This document shows positions 32,323-40,777 of a DNA stretch of 45,425 bases, one piece after another. Source of the stretch: Candidatus Scalindua sp. GTDB lineage: Bacteria; Planctomycetota; Brocadiia; Brocadiales; Scalinduaceae. The stretch is taken from assembly GCA_031316155.1 (NCBI GenBank), contig JALDRB010000020.1, forward strand, positions 1 through 45,425. The letters run 5' to 3'. How positions within the stretch are numbered: position 1 is the stretch's first letter; the number at the start of each line of letters is the position of its first letter. A program made the translations under genes and the position numbers. The notes beneath the pieces are model-generated. The model was given only the letters and a program-made list of their open reading frames with translations, did not search any database and was not told the origin of the DNA.

Positions 32323-34392
32323 CTAAAGGATATCGAACAATTTCTCTTTTACCTGTTGGAAAATATGAGTCCAGACATGAGGATGACTTTGGCGAAACAA
32401 CCGCATAGTTGGATACCATGGGCTATCATCCCGTTTCTGCAACCAGCGCCAGGATGGTGCAAATGTCAAAAGGTTCCATACCGGCTTACCCATGGCCCCT
32501 GCTAAATGAACAACTGCCGTATCTACTGAAATGACCAGATCGAGGTTGGCAATCACTGCTGCTGTATCAGCAAAGTCTTCGAGCTCCTTCTCGAGGTTAA
32601 TGATTTCCATTCCCTCTGGAGAATTGGCAGCTTCACCTGATGCCGGTCCTTTTTGAAGTGTGTAGAAGGTTATACCCGGTATTTCTGCCAGAATTGCAAA
32701 ATCTGCGAGTGAGCAAGACCGATTCATATTATTGATATTTTTAGAGCTGCCTGCCCATACAATGCCAATTTTAAAATTGTCATTATTACCCACCCTCTTG
32801 CTCCATTTCTTCACAAGTTGAGAATCGACTTTAATATAGGGAATATCCGCAGGTACCGTATCAAGTGTTGTCCCGAATATACGAGGCAAGCTCAAAAGAG
32901 AGAGATGAACATCGAATGGTATAGCGGGTTTACAGGTTGGCGTATACTCTAAAAACTCATCAATTCCTGAAAAGTCTCTTAATAAGCAAATAAGCTCATT
33001 CTGACACTCCAAAATTACTTTTCCACCCAGAACCTGCACCATGGGTAGATAACGTGCAAACTGAATGGTATCTCCAAAGCCCTGTTCTGTATGGATCAGT
33101 ATCGATTTGCCATTGAGAGAGGAACCGTCCCACATATGTTTTTTAAGTGTCGCTGGTATGTGATTTCGTATTCGCAACCTCCATTCATACTCCTGCCAGC
33201 CATCATCAAAATTTCCTGCCAGGAGTAGCGCCAGAGACATGTTCATGTGCGCAAGGGCATAATCAGGATTCAGTGATGTTGCCTGCTTATAGCATGCTAT
33301 TGCCTCTTCAAGTCTGTTTGCTGCCTGAAGCGAAGCACCAAGATTGTTATAGGACTCGGGACAATCTGGATCGATCCCTAGCGCTTTCTTGCAACTATCT
33401 ATCGCATCGTCAAATTTTCCAAGTTCTCTTAATACCATGCCAAGATTACTGTACGCCATTGCAAAGTCCGGTTTGAGTTCCAGTGCCAGATTGTAGCTTG
33501 ACACAGCTTCCTGAAGTTTTCTCTGTTCCAGGAAAACGGTTCCGAGATTGTTGTAAGCCTCAGCATAATCAGGTTTCAGAGCAATAGCCTTACGGTAACT
33601 CTCCTCAGCCTCACTGAATTTACCCAGTTTTTTCAAAGCAGTTCCGAGATTGTTGTGGATAACCTCACTATCCGGACTGATTTGTCTTGCCATCTGATAC
33701 CTTTGCACCGCTTCTTCAAACGCACCCGTCTCCTGAAGTGCTGAACCAAGATTACTATGTGCCAGAAAATAGTCAGGTTTAATATCCAACGCTCTTCGAT
33801 AACATCGTATTGCATCATCCACTCTCCCTGTTTTCTGAAGGGCTGCTCCGAGATTACACTGCAATTCAGCATCATCCGGTTTTAGCTCTGTCGCATGCCT
33901 GTAGCTCATGATGGCTTTGCCGAATTTACCCTGTTCTCTGTAGATATCACCTATCCTGCTGTATGATTGAGAATCATGAGGTTTTAATTCGATAGCTCGA
34001 TGATAATACTCCACAGCTTTGTCAAGTTGCCCCTTTTTTTTCCATGTATTTCCAAGATTGTAATACGGTTCTGCGTATTCCGGTTTCAGAAATACAGCAT
34101 GCCTGTAACTTGCTATTGCCTCATCCAGCTTACCCAGCTTCTGAAGTGCAGTACCGAGATTGTTGATCGCCATTACGTGATCAGGCTCAAGCTCCAGCGT
34201 CTTTTTCAGGAACTCACACGCATCAACAATAAACCCTTGCTGTAAACAAAGTGTTCCCATCAGGAAGTTTGCATCAACATTTTCAGTTTCTTCCTCCAGT
34301 ATTTCATGATAAGTGACTGCAGCTGCGGAAAAGTCTCCATTCATGTGCTGCTGAAGGGCATTTTGTAATAAACTCTTTATATCATTACCCAT
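32323..34392 (-). CDS. TPR-glycosyltransferase (GT9-like GT-B domain), paralogue 4
   Basis: 689 aa from the ATG at 34392 (MGNDIKSLLQNALQQH), preferred over the start 21 nt upstream because it matches the paralogues and has GGAG about 9 nt ahead. About eleven TPRs cover residues 1-390 (YRKAIALKPDYAEAYNNLGT). The GT9-like domain starts near 422 (WDGSSLNGKSILIHTEQGFG), with GIVWAGSS and DLVISVDTAVVHLAGAMGKP. It is convergent with the mamK-like gene, with only 66 nt between stops and no clear terminator. The first 27 nt upstream separate it from paralogue 5, so both are probably co-transcribed. Confidence 0.88.
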   Translation of the reverse strand: MGNDIKSLLQNALQQHMNGDFSAAAVTYHEILEEETENVDANFLMGTLCLQQGFIVDACEFLKKTLELEPDHVMAINNLGTALQKLGKLDEAIASYRHAVFLKPEYAEPYYNLGNTWKKKGQLDKAVEYYHRAIELKPHDSQSYSRIGDIYREQGKFGKAIMSYRHATELKPDDAELQCNLGAALQKTGRVDDAIRCYRRALDIKPDYFLAHSNLGSALQETGAFEEAVQRYQMARQISPDSEVIHNNLGTALKKLGKFSEAEESYRKAIALKPDYAEAYNNLGTVFLEQRKLQEAVSSYNLALELKPDFAMAYSNLGMVLRELGKFDDAIDSCKKALGIDPDCPESYNNLGASLQAANRLEEAIACYKQATSLNPDYALAHMNMSLALLLAGNFDDGWQEYEWRLRIRNHIPATLKKHMWDGSSLNGKSILIHTEQGFGDTIQFARYLPMVQVLGGKVILECQNELICLLRDFSGIDEFLEYTPTCKPAIPFDVHLSLLSLPRIFGTTLDTVPADIPYIKVDSQLVKKWSKRVGNNDNFKIGIVWAGSSKNINNMNRSCSLADFAILAEIPGITFYTLQKGPASGEAANSPEGMEIINLEKELEDFADTAAVIANLDLVISVDTAVVHLAGAMGKPVWNLLTFAPSWRWLQKRDDSPWYPTMRLFRQSHPHVWTHIFQQVKEKLFDIL

Positions 34393-34419
34393 AATTCTTT
34401 TCTCCAGAGGCATGCTGAT

Positions 34420-36507
34420 TCAACAAATTTGATACGATCGTTCAACCTCCTGTTTCAAGACAGCTTTTACCTCTTCAAACACCGTTTTCCAATCATTGAG
34501 TTTTTTTTGACGAAACAGTCGCATGCTCGGATACCATGGGCTATCATCGCGTTTTAACAACCAGCGCCAGTCCGGCGCAAATTGTAAGAGCAGCCACACC
34601 TGTTTATTCATAGCACCAGCCAAATGAACCACTGCTGTATCTACTGATATAACAAGATCCAAATGGGTAATTGCAGCAGCAGTCTCAGCAAAATCTTTCA
34701 ACTCATATTCAAGATTAGTGACTTCCATGCCTCCCGGCGGATTAAAGGCATCCGCAGACGCCGTTCCCTTTTGAAGACTGTAGAAAGAGACTCCGGGTAT
34801 TTCAGACAAAGGGGTAAAATCATCGAGCGAACAGGAGCGAACATGATCTTTCCTGTTGTTTGGATTTCCTGACCAGACAATCCCAATCTTATAATTGGTA
34901 TCGCTTTTCATCCTGTACTTCCAATGTACCACTCGATCATGGTCTGCGGAAATGTAAGGTACCTCTCGTGGTATCGTGGACAGTCTGGTATCAAATATGC
35001 CCGGCAGGCTTAAAAGGGGGACATGTACGTCAAATTCCAGATCAGGATGCATCTCATGATTTTCAATCAGAATCTTATCGATTCCGGCGCAATTTCTTAA
35101 GAGACAGATAAGTTCTTGCTTACACTCAAATAGTATAAACCCTCCGCTTGCCTTCACCAGGGGAAGGTAACGTACAAATTGTATGACATCTCCAAACCCC
35201 TGTTCACCATGAACAAGGATAGATTTGCCTTCAAGTGATGAACCGTCCCATTTTGACTGTTTAAATGTTCTCATACCATGATCCTTTGTGCGCAACCTCC
35301 ACTCATACCCTGACCATCCATCCTTGAAGTTTCCCGTCAAAAGGAGAACAAGAGACCTGTTCATCTGTGCTTCTGCATAGATAGGATTAAGTGTTATTGC
35401 CTTTTCATAGCATATTGCAGCTTCATCAAACCTGCCCACTCCTTGAAGTGCAGCGCCGAGATGATTGTGCAAACATGCATTGTCTGGTTTAAGTGCTGCA
35501 GCACGTTGACAACATTCCACAGCCTCATCAAACCTGCCCATATCTTTGAAGGCAATACCGAGATTGCTTCTGGCCATATAGTGGTCAGGTTTCAATTCTA
35601 TTGCTTTTTTATAACACCTTGCGGCATCGTCAAGTCTACCCTGTTCCTGAAAACAGGTTCCCAGATTATTGTATGCCTCTTCATAATCTGGACTCAGTGA
35701 AATTGCATAATGACAATATGCAATTGCCTCATCAAGCATTCGCTGTTCTCTCAGTGCAGAACCAAGATTCGTGATTGACTTTGCGTGGTTTGGTTTAAGT
35801 TTTATTGCCCTTTTGTAACATTCAACAGCATCTTCCAGTTTTCCCTGCTCCTGAAGAAGAGTTCCCATATTGTTATGAGCTTCAGCATAATTGGGTTTGA
35901 GTTCTAATGCACGACAACAGTATTCCACTGCCTGCTCTAAGAAACCTTTTTCTCTCGTTGCTGTTGCGAGGTTGTTATACGCTACCGGATTTTCCGGTTC
36001 GAGCTTTATTGCCGTTTTGTAACACGCAACGGCATCATCAACTCTTTCCTGCACTTGAAGAACCGTACCCAGATTTATGTATGCTTCGGCATAATCTGGT
36101 TTGATTGATATTGCGTTCCTGTAACTTTCCGCTGCCTTCTTCAGTTTTCCCATATCGTAATAGAGTGAAGCAAGATTACGGTGTGCCATTGCATAGTCAG
36201 GCTTGAGTACTACGGCCTGCAGGTAGCTTGCAATGGCCCTGTCGAACTTTCCCTGTTTTTTCAGGATAGTACCCAGATTGTTATGCGCTGTTGCATGATC
36301 CGGTCTCAGCATTAAGGTTTTTTTCATGAACAGAGAGGCCAGATCAAGATTTCCCTGCTGAAGATAGAGCGTGCCGAGGAGAAATATTGCATCAATATGG
36401 TCTTTCTGTATCAAGAGAATTTTGTTGTAATACGATGCCGCTGATTCGAGATCCCCCACCTCGTGTCTCTTCCGTGCCTTTTGAAATAATACTCCGATAT
36501 TTTCCAT
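34420..36507 (-). CDS. TPR-glycosyltransferase (GT9-like GT-B domain), paralogue 5
   Basis: 695 aa, ATG start (MENIGVLFQKARKRH). About eleven TPRs (YKKAIELKPDHYMARSNLGI; RCYKKAIELKPDH) precede the GT9-like domain near residue 419 (WDGSSLEGKSILVHGEQGFG), with GIVWSGNP and DLVISVDTAVVHLAGAMNKQ followed by LLQFAPDWRWLL. It differs from the others by many Cys residues in the TPRs (CYKTAIKL, ECCQRAAAL). It is the first gene of the pair with paralogue 4. It could modify flagellin or a surface protein like the others; donor sugar unknown. Confidence 0.88.
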   Translation of the reverse strand: MENIGVLFQKARKRHEVGDLESAASYYNKILLIQKDHIDAIFLLGTLYLQQGNLDLASLFMKKTLMLRPDHATAHNNLGTILKKQGKFDRAIASYLQAVVLKPDYAMAHRNLASLYYDMGKLKKAAESYRNAISIKPDYAEAYINLGTVLQVQERVDDAVACYKTAIKLEPENPVAYNNLATATREKGFLEQAVEYCCRALELKPNYAEAHNNMGTLLQEQGKLEDAVECYKRAIKLKPNHAKSITNLGSALREQRMLDEAIAYCHYAISLSPDYEEAYNNLGTCFQEQGRLDDAARCYKKAIELKPDHYMARSNLGIAFKDMGRFDEAVECCQRAAALKPDNACLHNHLGAALQGVGRFDEAAICYEKAITLNPIYAEAQMNRSLVLLLTGNFKDGWSGYEWRLRTKDHGMRTFKQSKWDGSSLEGKSILVHGEQGFGDVIQFVRYLPLVKASGGFILFECKQELICLLRNCAGIDKILIENHEMHPDLEFDVHVPLLSLPGIFDTRLSTIPREVPYISADHDRVVHWKYRMKSDTNYKIGIVWSGNPNNRKDHVRSCSLDDFTPLSEIPGVSFYSLQKGTASADAFNPPGGMEVTNLEYELKDFAETAAAITHLDLVISVDTAVVHLAGAMNKQVWLLLQFAPDWRWLLKRDDSPWYPSMRLFRQKKLNDWKTVFEEVKAVLKQEVERSYQIC

Positions 36508-36625
36508 TATAAGAGATTGAAGGTTAATCCGCAGGAGATGAGAAACTTCCTCTCACACTTTCCTTTACGTGTTAATTTATCTTTGTGGTTAAGAGTAAAG
36601 CTCTGACATCTTTAGAATTTTAGCT

Positions 36626-36662
36626 AAATACATGCCAAAGTAAATTATGGCCTAAGATTTGT
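36626..36662 (+). repeat. Short upstream repeat, copy 1
   Basis: ACATGCCAAAGT followed by CTAAGATTTGT about 11 nt later; the same pair with matching spacing recurs at 40062-40095. It lies about 155 nt upstream of the methyltransferase gene at 36814, in the gap 36508-36813, which has no gene. Confidence 0.55.
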
Positions 36663-36813
36663 GTACTAGTAATTGAAATAGCAGGAAGAGTGTTTTCTCT
36701 GTTTATATTTTGGCCATATCTGTATAAATCTTCGCCAATTGAACTACGTGTCAATTTTATGGTGAGAGTTTGTAAAATCAAAGAAACAAACAAAAACAAG
36801 TTAAACTATAGAG

Positions 36814-37530
36814 ATGCAAGCAATGAAAGAATATTCCTCACCATTAAAGATAGATTATGACTCCAAATATGATGACAGGCCACGAACAGAGCTCCTGCAG
36901 ATGGTAACTGAAACTCCTCAACGGGTATTTGAAATTGGATGCGGTTCCGGCGCAACCGGGTATGCATTGAAACAAAAGTTTCAAGGATTGGAATTTACTG
37001 GACTTGAGCCTGATGAAAAGGCTGCACGGATTGCAGAGAATCGTTTGGACAAGATTATTGTATCGGATATAGAAAAAGTACATTTAGAAGCCTATGGAAT
37101 AAAGAAGGAATATTTCGACCTGATCATTTGTGCTGATGTCCTGGAGCATCTCTACGATCCCTGGAAAACACTCTTTATTCTGCGTGATTATCTCAAACCC
37201 CATGGGAAAATTCTCGCCAGTATCCCAAACACACAATACATCAATCTTATTATTAACCTTTTAAACGGCCACTGGACGTATGAAAAACATGGCCTTCTGG
37301 ATGCAACACATTTACGTTTCTTCACCTTGAATGAAATAAAAAAAATGTTTACGGGAAGCGGTTACAAGATAGTCAGATGTTCTTTTGCAGAACAACCTAG
37401 ACTTGAAAACATTCAGTGGCCTGCAGACCTCGATTTCGGGAAGATTGTTTTAAAAAATATCACCAGGGAAGAGGCTACAAGACTCTTTGTAATTCAATAT
37501 TTTATAATAGCCCAAAAAGTTGTCTCTTAA
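36814..37530 (+). CDS. Class I SAM-dependent methyltransferase
   Basis: 238 aa. Motif I FEIGCGSGATGYALK starts at Glu40; FTGLEPDEKAARIAE is motif II, and FDLIICADVLEHLYDPW the motif IV and following loop, typical of Methyltransf_23-type enzymes common in glycan clusters. ATHLRFFTLNEIKKMF is also usual in this group. It probably methylates a sugar or glycan end. It starts the plus-strand glycan region and is followed, 155 nt on, by a glycosyltransferase gene. Confidence 0.85.
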   Translation: MQAMKEYSSPLKIDYDSKYDDRPRTELLQMVTETPQRVFEIGCGSGATGYALKQKFQGLEFTGLEPDEKAARIAENRLDKIIVSDIEKVHLEAYGIKKEYFDLIICADVLEHLYDPWKTLFILRDYLKPHGKILASIPNTQYINLIINLLNGHWTYEKHGLLDATHLRFFTLNEIKKMFTGSGYKIVRCSFAEQPRLENIQWPADLDFGKIVLKNITREEATRLFVIQYFIIAQKVVS

Positions 37531-37685
37531 CTTTTGTATGATCGGCAGCATAGTTCAGTCGTAACGAAAAAAATTTGATGAGAATGCGGCTGCAATTTTA
37601 CTAATCGTGAATTCCTGTATTCATACGTCAAGGTCATTTTCAACGAGTAATAATTCCTGTTAGCTAACATAACACCCTAACCAAG

Positions 37686-38657
37686 ATGAAAATTTTATTC
37701 CTGACACACTCCTACCCTAATTATGTCCCTGATCTTCTGCTTCATGGATTAAGAAAGTTATTAGGGGAAAACGTTATAGATTATCCAAAAAAAGAGTGTT
37801 TATACTGGAACAGGCAAACAGGAACATTTCCGGAGCTTTATCACGAACCGTTCTGGTTCCCGAAAGATACCGGAGAGGTAGACAGAGACGATCTGGAAAC
37901 AAAATTGAAGAAGAACTATTTTGATTACCTCGTATGTGATGTACGAACTCTTTCATCATTCATGAAATTATACGGTAGGTTAAACGTAAAACATATCAGG
38001 ATCATAATTATTGATGGAGAAGATTTTCCGGTGAAGATTAATCCTGGACCGTATGTGATTTGTCGCAGAGAAACCGATGGCGCTGATTACAGTATCCCCC
38101 TGCCAATGGCCCTACCTGAAGAAATATATAATTGTATTACCTCATTTGATAACAATCCCAAAACATATTCAATCGGATTTCTGGGATCGGTAGGGAAACA
38201 GTCAGAAAGCAGACGGGCTCTGATAGAAGATCTCGCGTCTCATTATCCCGACACACTTCTCCAGACAACTCCCATACTCTGCGAGGGAGACAACCGGCCT
38301 GATAAACGGGTAGGTCTCAAAGCCTATTACGACACTCTTCAGAGATGCAGGTTAGTCCTTACGCTGAGAGGAGCAGGATACGATACATTTCGTTTCTGGG
38401 AAAACGCCGCCTGCAATGCATTGCACGTTTCTGAAATAATGCCACTTTTTATTCCAAACGTTTTCAATGACCGGCAACATATCATGCAGTTTTCTCATAT
38501 TGATGAATTGAGGAGAATTATAGACAACCACCTGACAAACAGCAATGAAACGGAACAGGTAATCCGGAATGGACGTAAGCATCTGAAAAATTATCACCTT
38601 ACAACAAAGAGGGCCGGTTATTTTTTAGATAGAATAAAACGGGCCTTTTCAGTATGA
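37686..38657 (+). CDS. Glycosyltransferase, exostosin/GT1-like
   Basis: 323 aa. The C-terminal half has the pattern of exostosin-like or 'glycosyl transferases group 1' domains: YSIGFLGSVGKQSESRRALI, CRLVLTLRGAGYDTFRFWEN, then ACNALHVSEIMPLFIPN and a basic end (RKHLKNYHLTTKRAG). RGAGYDTFRFWE is the probable nucleotide-sugar site. The N-terminal half (MKILFLTHSYPNYVPDLLLH) is a short Rossmann-like start. Substrate not predictable. A decayed copy of this gene lies at 40180-40727. Confidence 0.7.
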   Translation: MKILFLTHSYPNYVPDLLLHGLRKLLGENVIDYPKKECLYWNRQTGTFPELYHEPFWFPKDTGEVDRDDLETKLKKNYFDYLVCDVRTLSSFMKLYGRLNVKHIRIIIIDGEDFPVKINPGPYVICRRETDGADYSIPLPMALPEEIYNCITSFDNNPKTYSIGFLGSVGKQSESRRALIEDLASHYPDTLLQTTPILCEGDNRPDKRVGLKAYYDTLQRCRLVLTLRGAGYDTFRFWENAACNALHVSEIMPLFIPNVFNDRQHIMQFSHIDELRRIIDNHLTNSNETEQVIRNGRKHLKNYHLTTKRAGYFLDRIKRAFSV

Positions 38658-38660
38658 AAA

Positions 38661-38894
38661 TTATCCGCATCGCCCTCTTTTAAAGAGGTTGTCAGAGGTT
38701 TCTCTACCAAAAAGCGTTTGTTGTGCAATAGACATGACCTGGTGATACAATAGCAGGTTGATGCCGTCAGTTAAAACAATAACGATATGTATCTCTTTAT
38801 CAGCAAGAATTTCTTATAAATGATTTGGAAGAGTATACAGATCCACTTCACAGCGCATCCTGTATTTATGAGGAATTGTTTTGGTAAAGGTCAT
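38661..38894 (-). pseudogene. Disrupted small gene coupled to uspA
   Basis: The ATG at 38894 overlaps the stop of uspA (ATGA), a sign of translational coupling. The frame reads MTFTKTIPHKYRMRCEVDLY and a few more residues, then hits TAA at 38814-38816. It then continues open for 50 codons (EILADKEIHIVIVLTDGINL... to TAA at 38661). The part after the stop has a protein-like pattern of beta-strand residues. I do not recognise the family. It may be a pseudogene of about 77 codons, or a 26-aa peptide followed by unrelated DNA. Confidence 0.4.
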
Positions 38895-39328
38895 GTCCGA
38901 TCATGTGTAGGTATAACAAGGACAGGGCAGGAAGCTCGCTGCAATATTCCTTCACTGACGCTGCCAAACATCAAATGATGGACACCTCCGTGTCCGTGTG
39001 AACCAACAATAATTATATCAGCTGCTAACTTCTTGGATTTTTGCACTATCGTTTCAATAGTAATACCTTGGGTAAGAATTGCTGTTGCGTCTATGTCAGA
39101 CTTCCGTAATTTGTCCACCTCTTCTTGTAATTCCTTATATTCCTGAGGAAATTCCCGGGTGAGCTGGCCTGACAGGGTTTCAGAACCAAACTCATCGTCT
39201 AAATCCGGTTCCTGTTCTATAACGTGGAGAATATACACTTTTGCTGAGAGAGCCAATGCAAGGGTTCTGGTCTTCTCCAAGATCATTTGAGAAGCGTTTG
39301 AGAAATCAACTGCAACTAAAATATTCAT
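38891..39328 (-). CDS. Universal stress protein (UspA family)
   Basis: 145 aa from the ATG at 39328 (MNILVAVDFSNAS); an upstream in-frame start at 39385 would add a hydrophobic leader not seen in the family, and GGGAGGGA lies just before 39328. The ATP-binding signature G-x2-G-x9-G-S is GSHGHGGVHHLMFGSVSEG near residues 108-126, and the ending SCPVLVIP is typical. It belongs to the ATP-binding single-domain Usp group, a cytoplasmic stress protein. Its stop overlaps the start of the disrupted frame at 38894. Confidence 0.92.
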   Translation of the reverse strand: MNILVAVDFSNASQMILEKTRTLALALSAKVYILHVIEQEPDLDDEFGSETLSGQLTREFPQEYKELQEEVDKLRKSDIDATAILTQGITIETIVQKSKKLAADIIIVGSHGHGGVHHLMFGSVSEGILQRASCPVLVIPTHDRT

Positions 39329-39675
39329 CACTTCCCTCCCCCATATAAAAAAAATAAAAGCTATCGCTCTTAAACACTGTTTCATTACACGGTAATCTAG
39401 TTTTTTCTTAATTCTCTGTCAATTACTTTTTCTGTCACTCCAAGCCTGGCGAACATGAACATTTGTGAAATGTGTTCTTTTTTGGATCTGTTTCAGATTT
39501 TGCCTGCGGACACTCTGCCGGGTGATTGCCTAAGAAAACTACGACCAGTTTAAAAAGACTACAGTGAAGTTCCCGTAATAAACAAACCATTGCGGTGTTA
39601 GCAAAACAGAGGTAAACTCCTCTCATGCAAATGGTATATAAACGTTGGAACGCCAACAGCATAACTAGTTGGCCC

Positions 39676-39800
39676 ATCCTGGCACGCCCGTACCGAACGG
39701 TACGTTCGGGCGGGCTAACTTTTCGAAAATCCCTACCTCGTCCCCGCCAGAATGAGTATCGGGCTGGCGAATGGCCTGTTGGCCGGGCGGGAAACTACCT
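39676..39800. repeat. GC-rich palindrome cluster
   Basis: A GC-rich island in AT-rich DNA. CGTACCG-AA-CGGTACG and CCGAACG-GTA-CGTTCGG overlap near 39688-39710. They are followed by GCCAG...CTGGC (39748-39768) and GGCC/GGCC units up to 39795. A related palindrome (CAGTACCGAACGATACAATCGGTC) is at 44751. The gap 39386-40179 has no gene I can support. Confidence 0.6.
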
Positions 39801-39855
39801 TCCATGGCAGTTTTTACAATCTTTTTAACTTGTGCCTCCAGCAAAAAAATAAGGA

Positions 39856-39876
39856 AATATTGAAATTCCTATACAT
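39856..39876 (+). repeat. Short intergenic repeat, copy 1 (with 42963-42983)
   Basis: AATATTGAAATTCCTATACAT here and AACATTGAATTTCCTATACAT at 42963-42983 differ at two positions, and TAGTGC follows both within about 20 nt. In both places a GC-rich palindrome lies a few dozen bases upstream, so they may be ends of one repeated element. Confidence 0.5.
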
Positions 39877-40061
39877 TAAAATAGTTGTTTAGTGCGGATT
39901 TTCAACGTGTGATGGTATTTTATTTGCTAATTATATATTCATGAATATCGAAAGTACTCATGAAACATATGATAAGTGAGGCAAACAGTGTTGTTATTTT
40001 TATGAATAAACGTTTTACCGGAAGTCGTACCATATTATTATTTACTAACTGAATGTTAAAA

Positions 40062-40095
40062 AACATGCCAAAGTGAGTTTCGGTCTAAGATTTGT
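40062..40095 (+). repeat. Short upstream repeat, copy 2
   Basis: ACATGCCAAAGT and CTAAGATTTGT recur here with the spacing seen at 36629-36662. It lies upstream of the glycosyltransferase pseudogene, so the repeat may be part of a larger duplicated unit including gene 37686-38657. Confidence 0.55.
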
Positions 40096-40179
40096 ATATA
40101 ATATTCGATAGGAATATTATTAGCCTCTATAGTATATAAACTAACTTAGATATTTATTATATAGAGATCTCATAATGTG

Positions 40180-40727
40180 CATTCAGGATAAGATAAGTAG
40201 CAAATACTTTGATTATATAGTATGTGATGTAAGGGCTATTTCTTTTCTAAAGAATATAATGAAAAGTTAACGTTAAGACCTCATTTAAAGCTGTTATTGA
40301 AAGGCTTGATAGTTTATATTTTGACAACCTTTTAAAGAACTCCGATGTTCCAAAAAATACTAATTTAATGCCTGATAGAGGTAGGGAGAAATGAGTATTA
40401 TGACTGTCTTCAAAGATACAGGGTAGTTCTTAATCTACGTGGGTCAGAGAATGACACCTTTCACTTTTGAGAGAATTCTGCCTGCAACGTATTACACGTT
40501 TCAGAGGCAATGCCTCTGTTTATCCCAAACGATTTCAAGGACAAATAGCACATTATGCGATTTTCTAATATTGATGAATTGAGGTGTATAATAGATAACT
40601 GTCTGGTAAATAAAGAAAAAAAACAGATCAAATGATTCAAAATAGTCGTCAACATTTAATGGATTAGCACCTGACGACAAAGAGAGCCACTTATTTTTTA
40701 GACAGAATAAAACGCACCTTTTTTTAT
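40180..40727 (+). pseudogene. Decayed copy of the glycosyltransferase gene 37686-38657
   Basis: Translated pieces align in order with the intact protein: KYFDYIVCDVRAISF with NYFDYLVCDVRTLSS; AVIERLDSLYFDNLLK with ALIEDLASHYPDTLLQ; YYDCLQRYRVVLNLRGSEND with YYDTLQRCRLVLTLRGAGYD; NIDELRCIIDN with HIDELRRIIDN; LDRIKR at the end. About 80 residues between the first two pieces are deleted. In-frame stops include TAA near 40268, TGA at 40468-40470 (a conserved Trp in the intact copy) and TAG at 40546-40548 (a Gln). The first 70 residues are not found. The reading frame also shifts. It is clearly a dead paralogue. Confidence 0.9.
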
Positions 40728-40777
40728 GATTGCTTATGCCTTCTTTTCAGCCTTATCATTAAGCAGAGAGATATGAA

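Noticed and set aside
22205..36507. Regular repeats that could suggest a CRISPR array
   Set aside because: The periodicity is 102 bp within open frames and comes from TPR-coding units; there are no direct repeats with unique spacers.
39435..39677. Minus-strand frame of 80 codons with several Cys
   Set aside because: No ribosome binding site, no recognisable domain and an atypical composition; not enough to call a gene.
39386..40061. Possible tRNA or small RNA gene in the long gaps
   Set aside because: No T-loop (GGTTC-A-AT) motif or cloverleaf could be found; only palindromes are present.
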